Assembly (NCBI GenBank): GCA_002343775.1
Contig: DDSH01000006.1
Coordinates: 71,984-135,983, forward strand
Direction: 5' to 3'
DNA length: 64,000 nucleotides
Source: Anaerolineales bacterium UBA2395
Lineage (GTDB): Bacteria > Chloroflexota > Anaerolineae > Anaerolineales > Villigracilaceae
Each line of letters starts with the position of its first letter. Position 1 is the first letter of the stretch. Positions 25,293 to 34,123 of this stretch are shown here, piece by piece. A program made the position numbers and the translations under genes. The notes under the pieces were generated by a model. It saw only the letters and a list, made by a program, of their open reading frames with translations, had not been told where the DNA came from and searched no databases.

Positions 25293-27616
25293 ATCGTCAA
25301 TTCCCACAACCGATTCGAATTCAGCGGAATTTCCAGAATCTCAAAATCCACATCATGAAGCGCGTCTTCCAATGCCTGCGCGAACAGCGGACCGACGGGA
25401 ATCGCACCCGCTTCACCCGCACCTTTCACGCCCATCGGGTTGAGCGGCGAAAGCGTTACGCCGTGTCCGGTTTCGATACGCGGCACATCAAGGCTGGTGG
25501 GCAAGTGATAATCCATGAACGTGCCGGTGAGTAGCTGCCCGTTCTCGTCGTAAGCGAGGCGTTCGTAAAATGCATTGCCAATTCCCTGCGCGACGCCGCC
25601 GTGAATTTGCCCGTCAAGGATGAGCGGATTGATGACCTTGCCGCAATCATGCACGACGAGATATTTTTGGATGTGAATTTGCATGGTGTCGGGATCGACC
25701 TCCACGATCATGGCGTGGATGCCGCTGGCAGTTGCGCCTCTTTCTGGACCGAAATAGTTGGTTGCTTCGAGCCCGGGTTCTGTCCCCGGTTTGACCGCCC
25801 CGCGCATGGGATTCGCTTTGCCCGCCAACTCGCCGAGTGAAATGGACAGGCGCGGCATGTCTTGCACTTTCACGAATCCATCTTCGAGTTCGAGTTCCTC
25901 TTCAGGCGCGTTGAAATGTTCGGATGCCAGTTTGAGAATTTTCTTGCGCACGACCTTTGCGGCTTCGTTGATGGCATTCCCTGCTACCACCGCGCCGCGA
26001 CTCGCGAACGTGCCCGCGCCCCAATAGAATTGGTCGGTATCGCCTGTGACCACATCGATCTTATCTACGTCCACGCCGAGTTGCTCCGCGACGATCTGCG
26101 CAAAACTCGTGAAGTGACCTTGTCCCTGCGTGCCGACGCCCGTCACCACCGAAACTCGTCCGCTGGACATCACTTGGACTTTCGCGCCTTCATACGGTCC
26201 GATGCCTGTGCCTTCCACATAGGCGACAATGCCAATGCCGACATGCTTGCCTTCGGCGCGAAGTTTTGGCTGAGTCTCGTTGATGAATTTACGATAGTCA
26301 ATTTTTTCAAGCGCATGGTCGAGCAGAGGTTCATAATTTCCGCTGTCGTACACAAGCGGAGCAAAATCTTGATAGATGATCTGGTTGTCGTAGGGGAATT
26401 TGTCCGGCGGGATGAAGTTACGTCGGCGGATTTCGGCGCGGTCAATGTTCAATTCTTTCGCGGCAAGGTCAAGCAAGCGTTCGATGACGAAGACTCCGTG
26501 CTGCCTGCCCGCGCCGCGATAGGGTGTGACGATGGTCTTGTTGGTAAAAACAGCAGTGAATTGCGAATGATAATTAGGGATGTGATACGGTCCCAACAGC
26601 GTGCATTGCGAGTTGAGCGGCACGGTCAAGCCATAGGGAGCATACGCGCCTGTATCATGCAAGAAGACATCATGTACGCCGAGGATGTGACCATCTTTGT
26701 CGAACGCGATTTCAGCGTCATGGATTTGTCCGCGTTCGTGAGTGGTGGCGACGAAGTTCTCGGCACGGTCTTCGATCCATTTGACGGGGCGGTTCAACTT
26801 CATCGCCGCCCACGGGACGAGCACTTCTTCCTGATAGAACATCATGATCTTGGGACCGAATCCGCCGCCAATGAACGGAGCGATGACGCGGACTTGCCGC
26901 TCCGACAAGCCGAGCATACCCGCCAGCCCGTTTCGGATCACAACCGGTGCCTGCGTGGTGTCCCAGACGGTTAATCGCCCCGCACGCTTATCCCACTCCG
27001 CGACGATGCCGCGATTCTCGATGGCGGCGGCACAGCCGTGGTCATATTTGAAGCGGCGCTTGATGACCAACACCGCGTCCTTCTTCGCGGAGTCATAATC
27101 ACCTTTTGATTGCACTACATTCGCGGCTACGTTCGAGTCGATCTCGTCATGGACGAGGATACTGCCTGGGTCGAGAGCCAACTCCAAGTCCACGACAGAG
27201 GCGAGAGGTTCGTAATCCACTTGAATATCGGCGAGTGCGTCTTCGGCGATGTAGCGACTCTTCGCCAGCACCATCACAATCGGCTCTCCCGCAAACTTGA
27301 CCTTGTCCTTGGCGAGCGGAACTTGAGTCTTTTCGTTGAAGATAATTCCTTCAACCGGCGGCGGCGAAACCAACAGCGGACCAGGCTTCCAGTAGTCGCC
27401 GAGGTCGTGCGCTGTGTAAATGGCGACGACACCTGCGCGTTGAAGCGCTTGCGATACGTCAATGTTGTTTATCTTCGCATGAGCATACGGACTGCGCAGG
27501 AACGCCGCGTGGAGCATGTCCGGCAGGTCAACATCGTCCACGTACAAGGCTTGCCCCGTGAGCAGACGCGGGTCTTCGTTGCGTTTGATGCGTTCACCGA
27601 AATAGCGAGTGGTCAT
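25283..27616 (-). CDS. Molybdenum hydroxylase large subunit (xanthine dehydrogenase/CoxL form II type)
   Basis: Mo-binding catalytic subunit (777 residues) of a xanthine-oxidase-family hydroxylase that adds an oxygen from water to an N-heterocycle or aldehyde. Seen: RNEDPRLLTGQALYVDD at the start, GGGFGPK, the PYRGAGRQ segment, GVGTQGQGHFTSF and, near residue 735, the active-site Glu in GVKGAGEAG. The active-site loop reads YRGAGR, not AYRCSFR, so it is not a true CO dehydrogenase. I chose ATG 27616; the open frame extends 46 residues further into the cyclase gene but looks random. Its FAD and Fe-S partners are encoded 5 kb upstream in the same operon. Substrate probably a pyrimidine or purine. 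Confidence 0.9.
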   Translation of the reverse strand: MTTRYFGERIKRNEDPRLLTGQALYVDDVDLPDMLHAAFLRSPYAHAKINNIDVSQALQRAGVVAIYTAHDLGDYWKPGPLLVSPPPVEGIIFNEKTQVPLAKDKVKFAGEPIVMVLAKSRYIAEDALADIQVDYEPLASVVDLELALDPGSILVHDEIDSNVAANVVQSKGDYDSAKKDAVLVIKRRFKYDHGCAAAIENRGIVAEWDKRAGRLTVWDTTQAPVVIRNGLAGMLGLSERQVRVIAPFIGGGFGPKIMMFYQEEVLVPWAAMKLNRPVKWIEDRAENFVATTHERGQIHDAEIAFDKDGHILGVHDVFLHDTGAYAPYGLTVPLNSQCTLLGPYHIPNYHSQFTAVFTNKTIVTPYRGAGRQHGVFVIERLLDLAAKELNIDRAEIRRRNFIPPDKFPYDNQIIYQDFAPLVYDSGNYEPLLDHALEKIDYRKFINETQPKLRAEGKHVGIGIVAYVEGTGIGPYEGAKVQVMSSGRVSVVTGVGTQGQGHFTSFAQIVAEQLGVDVDKIDVVTGDTDQFYWGAGTFASRGAVVAGNAINEAAKVVRKKILKLASEHFNAPEEELELEDGFVKVQDMPRLSISLGELAGKANPMRGAVKPGTEPGLEATNYFGPERGATASGIHAMIVEVDPDTMQIHIQKYLVVHDCGKVINPLILDGQIHGGVAQGIGNAFYERLAYDENGQLLTGTFMDYHLPTSLDVPRIETGHGVTLSPLNPMGVKGAGEAGAIPVGPLFAQALEDALHDVDFEILEIPLNSNRLWELTIKR

Positions 27617-27618
27617 GT

Positions 27619-28401
27619 TTACGCCCACGCCACCGCACGACAAAACGCCGCTTCGCCGCCTTTGAACTTCCACGGGAAGACGCCGAGGGTGATGCGTTTG
27701 TTGTGCAGTTCCTTCAAGCCGATGTCGCCGCCGAGGTTTTCCACGTGGATGCAATCGTGCGGGAAGAGCGCATTGTGTGTGAGTTGATACGCTGAATCGG
27801 GGAAGAGTTCATCCATCTTGTCAGCGCCGAATTTGGCTTCGGTCTTCGCGCGGACTTTCTGCCAGTGTTCCAATCCGCCTTTGCCGAGGAAGCGCCCGAT
27901 GGGCAGGTTCATCGGATGGTCGGTCGAGATCATGTCCACGCCCCAGATGTGGATCTTCTTTTTCAATAACCAATCGCAAATGCTGTAATGCGGACCGGGA
28001 TGTCTTTGGATATATCGTTCTTCATCTCCAGTGGGGCTAAAAAAAGAATATTTATGCCAGCCGGTATGGATGAAAAGAATATCGCCTTCATGCACATCTG
28101 CGCGTTTTTCAATGTCTTCCGGTGTGAACATGCCGAGGTCATCGAGCATGTCACTCAGATCCACGATGACGCCGGGTCCGTAGCACCATTCGATGGGGAT
28201 CTGGTCAATGGTCTTCCCATTGGTGACAAAATGTTTCGGCGCATCCAAATGAGTACCCATGTGATTGGATGTCATGATGTACTGGGCATTCACACCCTGT
28301 TCCGATTTGCGCTTGATGTACTTCACTTCGAACGGCGGATAGAAGGGCCAGAACGAAGCATCGGCATTCAGGTCTTGCGAGAGGTCGTATATCTTGGTCA
28401 T
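27619..28401 (-). CDS. Cyclase-family metal-dependent amidohydrolase
   Basis: Hydrolase of 260 residues in the cyclase/kynurenine formamidase/isatin hydrolase family. The metal motif HMGTHLDAPKHF (HXGTHXDXPXH) lies at about residues 48-59, and GVDMISTDHP and HDCIHVENLGG follow. Members open cyclic amides or cleave formamides with Mn or Zn. AAAGGAG stands before the ATG. It is flanked by the DUF1116 gene and the hydroxylase large subunit, and I infer it opens the ring made by the hydroxylase (e.g. barbiturate to ureidomalonate). Kynurenine formamidase is possible but no tryptophan-pathway gene is near. Confidence 0.85.
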   Translation of the reverse strand: MTKIYDLSQDLNADASFWPFYPPFEVKYIKRKSEQGVNAQYIMTSNHMGTHLDAPKHFVTNGKTIDQIPIEWCYGPGVIVDLSDMLDDLGMFTPEDIEKRADVHEGDILFIHTGWHKYSFFSPTGDEERYIQRHPGPHYSICDWLLKKKIHIWGVDMISTDHPMNLPIGRFLGKGGLEHWQKVRAKTEAKFGADKMDELFPDSAYQLTHNALFPHDCIHVENLGGDIGLKELHNKRITLGVFPWKFKGGEAAFCRAVAWA

Positions 28402-28428
28402 GGTGTCTCCTTTGGGTTAGATCTTTAA

Positions 28429-28513
28429 CCACAGATGAATTCAGATAAACAGGATATGGGATTTGCAAATTGAGTCTTATTAAAAATCAGAGTTCATCCG
28501 ATTTATCTGTGGT
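28429..28513. repeat. Inverted repeat ACCACAGAT between allG-like and cyclase genes
   Basis: ACCACAGATGAATTCAGAT-like sequence at 28429 is matched by ATCTGTGGT ending at 28513, giving a long-range inverted repeat in a 126-bp gap within the operon. A related sequence (CCACAGAGGCACGGAG) lies at 40531. Such CCACAG repeats are dispersed in many genomes; a role in mRNA processing is possible. Confidence 0.5.
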
Positions 28514-28527
28514 GAATTTTGACTTTG

Positions 28528-29778
28528 CTATATCGAATATTTTTCCGCAAACGCCACCAACGCATTCTCAAATATTTGCAAAGGTGGGCGCACCAAGCCT
28601 GCGCCGACCTGACCGACTCCGGCATTCTTGTGTGCGATACCAGTATTTATTCGCGGTGTAATTCCCAACTCGACAACTTTGCGAAGGTCGATCCCTGTCG
28701 GTGTGCCGCGGAAGTCAAGCGAAGGCATGGTGAAGAATTTACTTTCCGCGAAGGTGATCTCGTACATTTCAAGCGTGGCGTTCATGGCGTCCTTTGGTGT
28801 GCCGCCGACGAAGGTCACGATGGCGGGTGCGGTTGCCATTGCGAATCCGCCTATGCCTGCGGTCTCGGTGATGGCGCTGTCGCCGATGTCGGGGTTGGCG
28901 TCGGCTTGGGAAAAGCCGGAGAAGAACAGACCCACTGGAATTTCAGCAGGAGCCGTGAACCATTGCTTCTCGCCTAGTCCGCTGATTCGAATCCCAAAGT
29001 CCGTGCCGTTGCGTGCCATGGTGGTGACGATGGTCGAACCTTCCACGCCGTGCGCGGCATCGGTCATCGCTTTGCACGCCGCCATGACCGGGTTCAACAC
29101 GCTCAAGGCGTTGTCGCCGATGAATTGCAGAACCTCAGCCATCGCCGCGCTATCTTTCATCGTCTTTGCGATCAACGGCGAAAGCAACTTCAAATAGATG
29201 AGCGACCCCGCCTTATTGCGGTTGTGTCCTTCGTCGCCCATGTGCAACGCTTCGGCGATGAGTGCGCGCATGTCAATCCCATTGGACGAGGCAAGCGCGT
29301 CCGCAAGCGCCGTGCCAAGCACATCGTTCATCCAATGCAGTTTCTTCAACACCTCATCGCTGTACGCGCCGTAGCGTAAAACTTTTCCGTAGCCTTCATT
29401 CAAATTCGAAAAAGACTTGTTCCCGTGCTCGGCATTTTCCACAACATAGACTTTCATTGAAGCGGATGTGACTCCCGCCATCGGACCGACTGTTCCGTGG
29501 TGGTGACATGAATCAAATTCGATCTCGCCTCTTTCGACCATTGAAGCTGCTTCTGCTTCCGAGCTTGCCAGCCCCTCGAAGAGGATCGCCCCAATGACCG
29601 CCCCCCGCAGCGGACCAGACATCCGCGCCCACTCGATGGGTGGACCTGCATGCAGGATGAGGTTATCTTTCATGCCGGGGATGACCTCGCGCGCGGTGGC
29701 GACGGCTTTCAAGATCGGGCGCGCTTCCATCATACGGGTGACGGCAGTTTGATTGGCTTGATCAATATCGATACTCAT
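28528..29778 (-). CDS. allG: DUF1116 protein, AllG (YlbE)-like carbamoyltransferase subunit
   Basis: Protein of 416 residues covering the whole DUF1116 family. Landmarks: LILHAGPPIEWARMSGPLRGAVIGA, FDSCHHHGTVGPMAGVTSASM near residue 90 with a His-rich site, GDEGHNRNKAGS near residue 182, and a GIAHKNAGVGQVGAGLVRPP C-terminus. In E. coli YlbE (AllG) is one of three subunits of oxamate carbamoyltransferase. The start overlaps the end of fdrA by 4 bp, so the two are translated together, as expected for complex partners. Confidence 0.88.
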   Translation of the reverse strand: MSIDIDQANQTAVTRMMEARPILKAVATAREVIPGMKDNLILHAGPPIEWARMSGPLRGAVIGAILFEGLASSEAEAASMVERGEIEFDSCHHHGTVGPMAGVTSASMKVYVVENAEHGNKSFSNLNEGYGKVLRYGAYSDEVLKKLHWMNDVLGTALADALASSNGIDMRALIAEALHMGDEGHNRNKAGSLIYLKLLSPLIAKTMKDSAAMAEVLQFIGDNALSVLNPVMAACKAMTDAAHGVEGSTIVTTMARNGTDFGIRISGLGEKQWFTAPAEIPVGLFFSGFSQADANPDIGDSAITETAGIGGFAMATAPAIVTFVGGTPKDAMNATLEMYEITFAESKFFTMPSLDFRGTPTGIDLRKVVELGITPRINTGIAHKNAGVGQVGAGLVRPPLQIFENALVAFAEKYSI

Positions 29779-31454
29779 TTTTTCATCCTTGCCAGAAGAG
29801 ATGCTAGTTTTTCATTCCCGCCCGCAGGCGGACGCCATTCCACGTGGACGGCTTTTGCGCCTTGAGCGATGAGACTGTCGTAAAACGATTCCAAGCCGAT
29901 GTTGATGGCGGCGAGGGGCTGTTTCAATTGCTCCAAATTCACGGGCGGAAATTGACTTGATCTATGGCTACTAAACTTCAAACTGACATATTCAACTGCC
30001 TCTGCTGTAGTTCGAAATACGGCAACACCGGCTTGCATTAGTTGGTCGACCTGCAATTGAATATTCTGCGGGTCTTCGTCCGTGCCGATGACGATGGCAA
30101 CGAACTCGATTTCTGATCTCTTCTCTCTAATCTCCCTTATCACTGGAACCAATTCTCCAGCCGGGTCAAGATGTGAGCCTTCACCGAGAACGACATCGAA
30201 GAGAATCAGTCCCGTTTCAGGGTCTGCGGCTTCCTGTCTCATGCGGCGGATTCGGAGGTCGTTGTCGATCATCGGGTGCAGGCGTCCGACCATGAAGAAT
30301 TCGTCGCCAAGGTCAATGACGGTGTGGGATTCGCTCTTGAGCGGGTCTTTGAGTAATTGGTGGTTGGTAATTGGGGCGTTGGAATAGATGGGGGAGAGTG
30401 TGGCTTGCAGTCCGAGCAGGGCTTCGTAGGCAAGGGTTCCGCCGGAGAAGAGACCTCTTAAGTGACCAGTTATCAGTGATCGGTCACCAGTCACTGATAA
30501 CTGGTCACTGTTCACTGATAACTGACCGACTGCAATCTCAGCGGCTTCACTTAAACTAATTGCAAAATGCAAATTTCCAATTCGTCTGGCAGGCGGAGGA
30601 TAGCCAATGAAGTAAATCACAACGGGTTTGCTGGTGAATAACGCAGCAGAAATTAATTGGGTCGCAATATCAGGGGATGGGGGTTTGGAAACGAGGACGA
30701 TGACTTTCGTCTCCGGGTCGTTTGCGAGCGCATTGAGCGCTTGATGAGCGGCGATCGCACCGACATCGGATTTCAGGTCACGTCCGCCGGTGCCGATGGC
30801 ATGGGAAATGCCCGAGCCGAGGTTGTGGATGTGAGATGTCACGGCTTGTGTCCCTGTGCCCGAAGCGCCGACCAAGCCCACAGGTCCACGACGGAGGCGG
30901 TTGGCGAATCCCAAGCCAATGCCGTTGATGATGGCTGTCCCGCAGTCGGGTCCCATCACGAGCAGACCTTTCTCCCGCGCAGTTTTTTTCAACGCAATTT
31001 CATCTTCCAGTGAGACGTTGTCGCTGTAAAGAAAGACATGTTTGCCGAGGTCGAGCGCCTCACGGGCGACATTTGCCGCATAGCGACCGGGCACGGAGAT
31101 CAAGACCCAATTCGCTTCGGGCAGTTGCTTTGCCGCCGCGCTCAAACTGCGCGGACGGAAATCTTCTGTCGTGGATGTACGCCGTTTTGCCAACAGCGCA
31201 TCGACCTCGCGGAGCGCATCGCTCGCAGCGGAGTCACTCGCTGCCTTAACGACGATCAGTAAATCGTCTGGGCTTGAGGCGACCGAGTTGGGCAGGAGAT
31301 GGTTTGCGGCGAGCAAGTCACAGTTGGCTTGAGTCGCCATCACCACGCCCGCATCCAACACATCATGCAAAGACAACAGACCGCGCTGCAATTGCATGAG
31401 CACGACCGAGTCGTAATATGCGCCGCGCCGGATCTCGTGTTTGGTGACGGTCAT
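29775..31454 (-). CDS. fdrA: FdrA (AllF)-like carbamoyltransferase subunit
   Basis: Protein of 559 residues in the FdrA family, related to succinyl-CoA synthetase alpha (CoA-binding and ligase folds). Seen: RRGAYYDSVVLMQLQ at the start, LLVMGPDCGTAIINGIGLGFA and GPVGLVGASGTGTQAV near residues 170-215, and GLFSGGTLAYEALL. The ATG at 31454 overlaps the amidase stop (ATGA). FdrA with AllG and AllH transfers a carbamoyl group to phosphate or from it, linking ureide breakdown to carbamoyl phosphate. Odd: about 23 codons encoded by a dispersed repeat (30461-30530) sit in frame just before GLFSGGTL. A carbamate kinase, normally the next step, is not in the window. Confidence 0.88.
   Translation of the reverse strand: MTVTKHEIRRGAYYDSVVLMQLQRGLLSLHDVLDAGVVMATQANCDLLAANHLLPNSVASSPDDLLIVVKAASDSAASDALREVDALLAKRRTSTTEDFRPRSLSAAAKQLPEANWVLISVPGRYAANVAREALDLGKHVFLYSDNVSLEDEIALKKTAREKGLLVMGPDCGTAIINGIGLGFANRLRRGPVGLVGASGTGTQAVTSHIHNLGSGISHAIGTGGRDLKSDVGAIAAHQALNALANDPETKVIVLVSKPPSPDIATQLISAALFTSKPVVIYFIGYPPPARRIGNLHFAISLSEAAEIAVGQLSVNSDQLSVTGDRSLITGHLRGLFSGGTLAYEALLGLQATLSPIYSNAPITNHQLLKDPLKSESHTVIDLGDEFFMVGRLHPMIDNDLRIRRMRQEAADPETGLILFDVVLGEGSHLDPAGELVPVIREIREKRSEIEFVAIVIGTDEDPQNIQLQVDQLMQAGVAVFRTTAEAVEYVSLKFSSHRSSQFPPVNLEQLKQPLAAINIGLESFYDSLIAQGAKAVHVEWRPPAGGNEKLASLLARMKK
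30461..30530. repeat. In-frame dispersed repeat inside fdrA
   Basis: Units AGTGACCAGTTATCAGTGAT, then CACCAGTCACTGATAACTGG and so on, are arranged as alternating direct and inverted copies. They translate in the fdrA frame to a Ser/Asp/Leu-rich stretch (SVNSDQLSVTGDRSLITGH) with no stop codon, placed at a loop between two conserved segments. The same units occur at 16120-16190 and 53089-53118 outside genes. Confidence 0.7.
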
Positions 31455-32746
31455 AGAGTCTCCAGTGTTTTCACGAGGTCTTTTGCCCACAGCAAAAGCG
31501 ATTCGTCTTTATGCCAGTTGGCGACGACTTGCAGGCCGAGCGGCAAGCCTTGGTCATTCTTTCCGGCGGGCAGGTTGATGGCGGGCAGACCGGCTTGAGT
31601 CCACGGCAGGTTCATAATTGGGTCGCTGGTGCTTTCGAGTCCTTTGGGAGCCGCACCGACCGTGGATGGGCAGATCCATGCGTCGATGTTATGGTCGATC
31701 ATCGTGCGGCGCAATTCGGAGCGGAAGGTTTCGCGTTCTGTGAGCGCTTCGTGAAGTTGGTCTTCGGTGACGGCTTGCCCGCGTTTGATGAGTTCGCTGA
31801 ATTTCGGTGAATACAGGCTTTCATATTTTTTGAACCATACCGAATGAACGCGCGCCACCTCGGCGGACATGATGAGATCGTGACGGTTGCGGGTCGCTTG
31901 AAAATCGTCCATGATGGAGATGTGCCGGATCTGATACGAATCGCCGAGGAGGTTGCAGATGCGTTCGAAGTGAGCCTGTCCTTCTTTTGAAACATGGTCG
32001 AGATATTTTCCATCTGGGATACCAAGGGTGGGCTTTTTCATGGGGATGGTCGGCTCGTCCCAATCGTTGTATAACGCACGCGCGGTGTGAAGAGCGAGGT
32101 CAAGATTTTCTGCAAAAAAGCCGATATGGTCGAGCGAGGTGGAAAGCGGGATGACGCCGTTGCGCGAAACGCGGTCGAAGGTAGGCTTCATACCGAGGAC
32201 GCCGCAAAAGGAGGCGGGTCGGATGATCGAGCCGATGGTTTGCGTGCCTACTGCCAGTGGAGACATCCCCGCGCCGACCGCCGCCGCTGACCCGCTGCTT
32301 GAGCCGCCAGGTGTGTGCTCGGGGTTGTGCGGGTTGCGTGTGGGACCGGGCGTGAAGTAGGCGAATTCGGTTGTGACCGTTTTGCCCATGATGAGCGCGC
32401 CTGCTTTTTTGAGTCGGGTAACGCTCTCGGCTTGTTTGCTTTGAAGTTCATCCGCGGGCAGACGACTGCCTGCCTGGGTGGTGAACCCATCTGCATGGAA
32501 GATGTCTTTTACGCCGACCAGAACACCGAATAGATATGGTCGAGTCTGCGGATCGGGGTATTGTTCAAGCAACTCTTCCGATTCCTTTTGCAGGCGGTCG
32601 AAGCGATGTAACTCCGGCAGAAACGCATGGACATTCGGCTCGTACGCCAAATAATCTCTCTCGATCTGTGAGAGATAATTCTTGACCGAAATTTCCCCCA
32701 GCCGAAATGCCCGTGCCAATAAACTTTGACTCATCCTACTCGCCAC
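31451..32746 (-). CDS. Amidase-signature family amidohydrolase
   Basis: Hydrolase of 431 residues with the Ser-cisSer-Lys triad: K80 in GVLVGVKDIF, the cis-Ser in PGGSSSGSAAAV (about 149-150) and the nucleophile S173 in TQTIGSIIRPASF. It has the AtzE/GatA-like core but no allophanate hydrolase C-domain. Start: GTG at 32746 or ATG at 32734; both are near the coxS-like stop and I list the longer. Its place between the hydroxylase subunits and fdrA suggests it removes an amide from a ureide intermediate (malonamate, oxamate or ureidomalonate). Rhodococcus ureidomalonase is reported to belong to this family. Inferred role only. Confidence 0.85.
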   Translation of the reverse strand: MASRMSQSLLARAFRLGEISVKNYLSQIERDYLAYEPNVHAFLPELHRFDRLQKESEELLEQYPDPQTRPYLFGVLVGVKDIFHADGFTTQAGSRLPADELQSKQAESVTRLKKAGALIMGKTVTTEFAYFTPGPTRNPHNPEHTPGGSSSGSAAAVGAGMSPLAVGTQTIGSIIRPASFCGVLGMKPTFDRVSRNGVIPLSTSLDHIGFFAENLDLALHTARALYNDWDEPTIPMKKPTLGIPDGKYLDHVSKEGQAHFERICNLLGDSYQIRHISIMDDFQATRNRHDLIMSAEVARVHSVWFKKYESLYSPKFSELIKRGQAVTEDQLHEALTERETFRSELRRTMIDHNIDAWICPSTVGAAPKGLESTSDPIMNLPWTQAGLPAINLPAGKNDQGLPLGLQVVANWHKDESLLLWAKDLVKTLETL

Positions 32747-32756
32747 TCACTTTCCA

Positions 32757-33242
32757 CTACCCACTGTTCACGTCCATCATCTTTTCCGCCGCCAACTTCA
32801 CCGCGTCGACAATATGTTGATAGCCCGTACAGCGGCAAAGATTTCCAGAGAGCGCGTGACGAATTTCATCTTCGCTTGGATTGGGATTTTGTTTCAAAAA
32901 TGGTATGAGCGTCATCAAAATGCCGGGTGTGCAATAACCGCATTGCAATCCGTGTGTTTCCCAAAAAGATTGCTGCAATGGAGAAAGATTGTCTTTGTCC
33001 TTCGCCAAACCTTCAACAGTTGCAATCGAATGTCCATCCGCCTGCACAGCAAATATCAGACACGAACGCATTGACTCGCCGTCGAACAAAATGGTGCAGG
33101 CTCCGCAGACGCCATGCTCACAGCCGACATGCGTGCCGGTCAGCCCGAGTTCGTGACGTAAAAAGTCACTGAGCAAAAGACGCGGCTCCACTTCGCGCGT
33201 GTATTCTTGTTCGTTGACCGTGACGGTGATGGATACTGTCAT
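32757..33242 (-). CDS. Hydroxylase [2Fe-2S] subunit (CoxS/XdhC-small type)
   Basis: Small electron-transfer subunit of 161 residues for the molybdenum hydroxylase. The plant-type [2Fe-2S] cluster is bound by GCEHGVCGACTILFDG with a fourth Cys in MRSC, and the second cluster by QCGYCTPG and GNLCRCTGY. All eight cysteines are present. It overlaps the FAD-subunit gene by 4 bp. The subunits passed electrons to FAD, and the final acceptor is not evident. It is separated from the large subunit by five genes, an uncommon order. Confidence 0.93.
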   Translation of the reverse strand: MTVSITVTVNEQEYTREVEPRLLLSDFLRHELGLTGTHVGCEHGVCGACTILFDGESMRSCLIFAVQADGHSIATVEGLAKDKDNLSPLQQSFWETHGLQCGYCTPGILMTLIPFLKQNPNPSEDEIRHALSGNLCRCTGYQHIVDAVKLAAEKMMDVNSG

Positions 33243-34117
33243 TGCATTTCTCCCACGCGCTGAGTTGCTTGTTTCAATGCCCGTATCGTCAGCACCTTTG
33301 CCAGATGACGTTGAAACTCCGGCGAGGTGTGGACGTTTCCAAACGGACTGATCTCTTTTTCGCTTGCCATCGCCGCCGCCGATTGAATCCGCGCATCGTT
33401 CACTTGTTCACCCGTCAAACTTTGCGCGGCTTCTTTTGCATCCACGGGACCATCACCCGCATTCAAGTACACCAATTTTGCGCGAGTGCATTTTCCATTT
33501 TCGTCCAGCGTCACAAGTGCGGCGACGCCCATCAAGGCGTAGTCACCCGTGCGCGGCGCAACTTCCATGAATGACCAGCCCGTGCGCGGCGGCATAAAAG
33601 GCAGTTCGATCTCCACCAAAATTTCATTCGGCACGAGCGCCGTGGTGAACATGCCCGCGAAGAAATCTTGCGCATCGATCCAGCGTTCACCGGATACACT
33701 TTGCGCTTTGAGCCGAGCATCCAATGCGAACATGAGCATCGGCAATTCTGCCGCCGGGTCTGCATTGACAATGCTCCCGCCAATGGTGCCGCGATTGCGG
33801 ATCTGCGGATGAGCAATGAATGGGACGGCTTCATGCAGCAGCGGCGTCCGCGTTTCGATCAGCGTATCAAATTCCAACTGTCGTTCACGCGCCATCGCCC
33901 CAATGCGAAGCACATTCCCATCTGCGCAGATGTGGCTCAATCCCTGCACGCGGTTCAGGTCGATCAGCATACTCGGCTGCACCACGCGGAAGTTCATGGC
34001 AGGCACAAGGCTTTGTCCGCCCGCGAGCAGCTTGGCTTCGTCCGCGTGCTGGTTCATCAAACCAAGGGCTTCTTCGAGCGAGGTTGGAGCGTGATATTCA
34101 AAGGGAGCAGGTTTCAT
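33239..34117 (-). CDS. Hydroxylase FAD-binding subunit (CoxM type)
   Basis: FAD subunit of 292 residues. AGGQSLVPAMNFR at about residues 32-44 and RNRGTIGGSIVNADPAAELP at about 107-126 are the two FAD-binding motifs of the family; the C-terminal CO dehydrogenase flavoprotein domain follows. It overlaps the [2Fe-2S] subunit gene by 4 bp and lies 6 bp after xdhC. With the 25283-27616 subunit it makes a complete three-subunit enzyme. Start from ATG 34117 agrees with family length. Confidence 0.92.
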   Translation of the reverse strand: MKPAPFEYHAPTSLEEALGLMNQHADEAKLLAGGQSLVPAMNFRVVQPSMLIDLNRVQGLSHICADGNVLRIGAMARERQLEFDTLIETRTPLLHEAVPFIAHPQIRNRGTIGGSIVNADPAAELPMLMFALDARLKAQSVSGERWIDAQDFFAGMFTTALVPNEILVEIELPFMPPRTGWSFMEVAPRTGDYALMGVAALVTLDENGKCTRAKLVYLNAGDGPVDAKEAAQSLTGEQVNDARIQSAAAMASEKEISPFGNVHTSPEFQRHLAKVLTIRALKQATQRVGEMQ

Positions 34118-34123
34118 AAAACC

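Noticed and set aside
25862..26974. Plus-strand frame of 370 codons opposite the hydroxylase large subunit
   Set aside because: A codon-bias shadow of a GC-rich gene; composition is His/Arg/Phe-rich without family motifs.
27617..27754. Longer hydroxylase large subunit starting at 27754
   Set aside because: The added residues are Arg/His-rich without similarity to the family and lie within the cyclase gene; the ATG at 27616 fits known proteins.
30461..30530. CRISPR array
   Set aside because: The units are short, without constant-length spacers, and lie in a coding frame; no cas gene is near.
25283..34117. Aerobic CO dehydrogenase (CoxLMS with CoxG and XdhC/CoxF)
   Set aside because: The active-site loop is YRGAGR, not the AYRCSFR of form I CO dehydrogenase, and the neighbours are ureide and amide enzymes.
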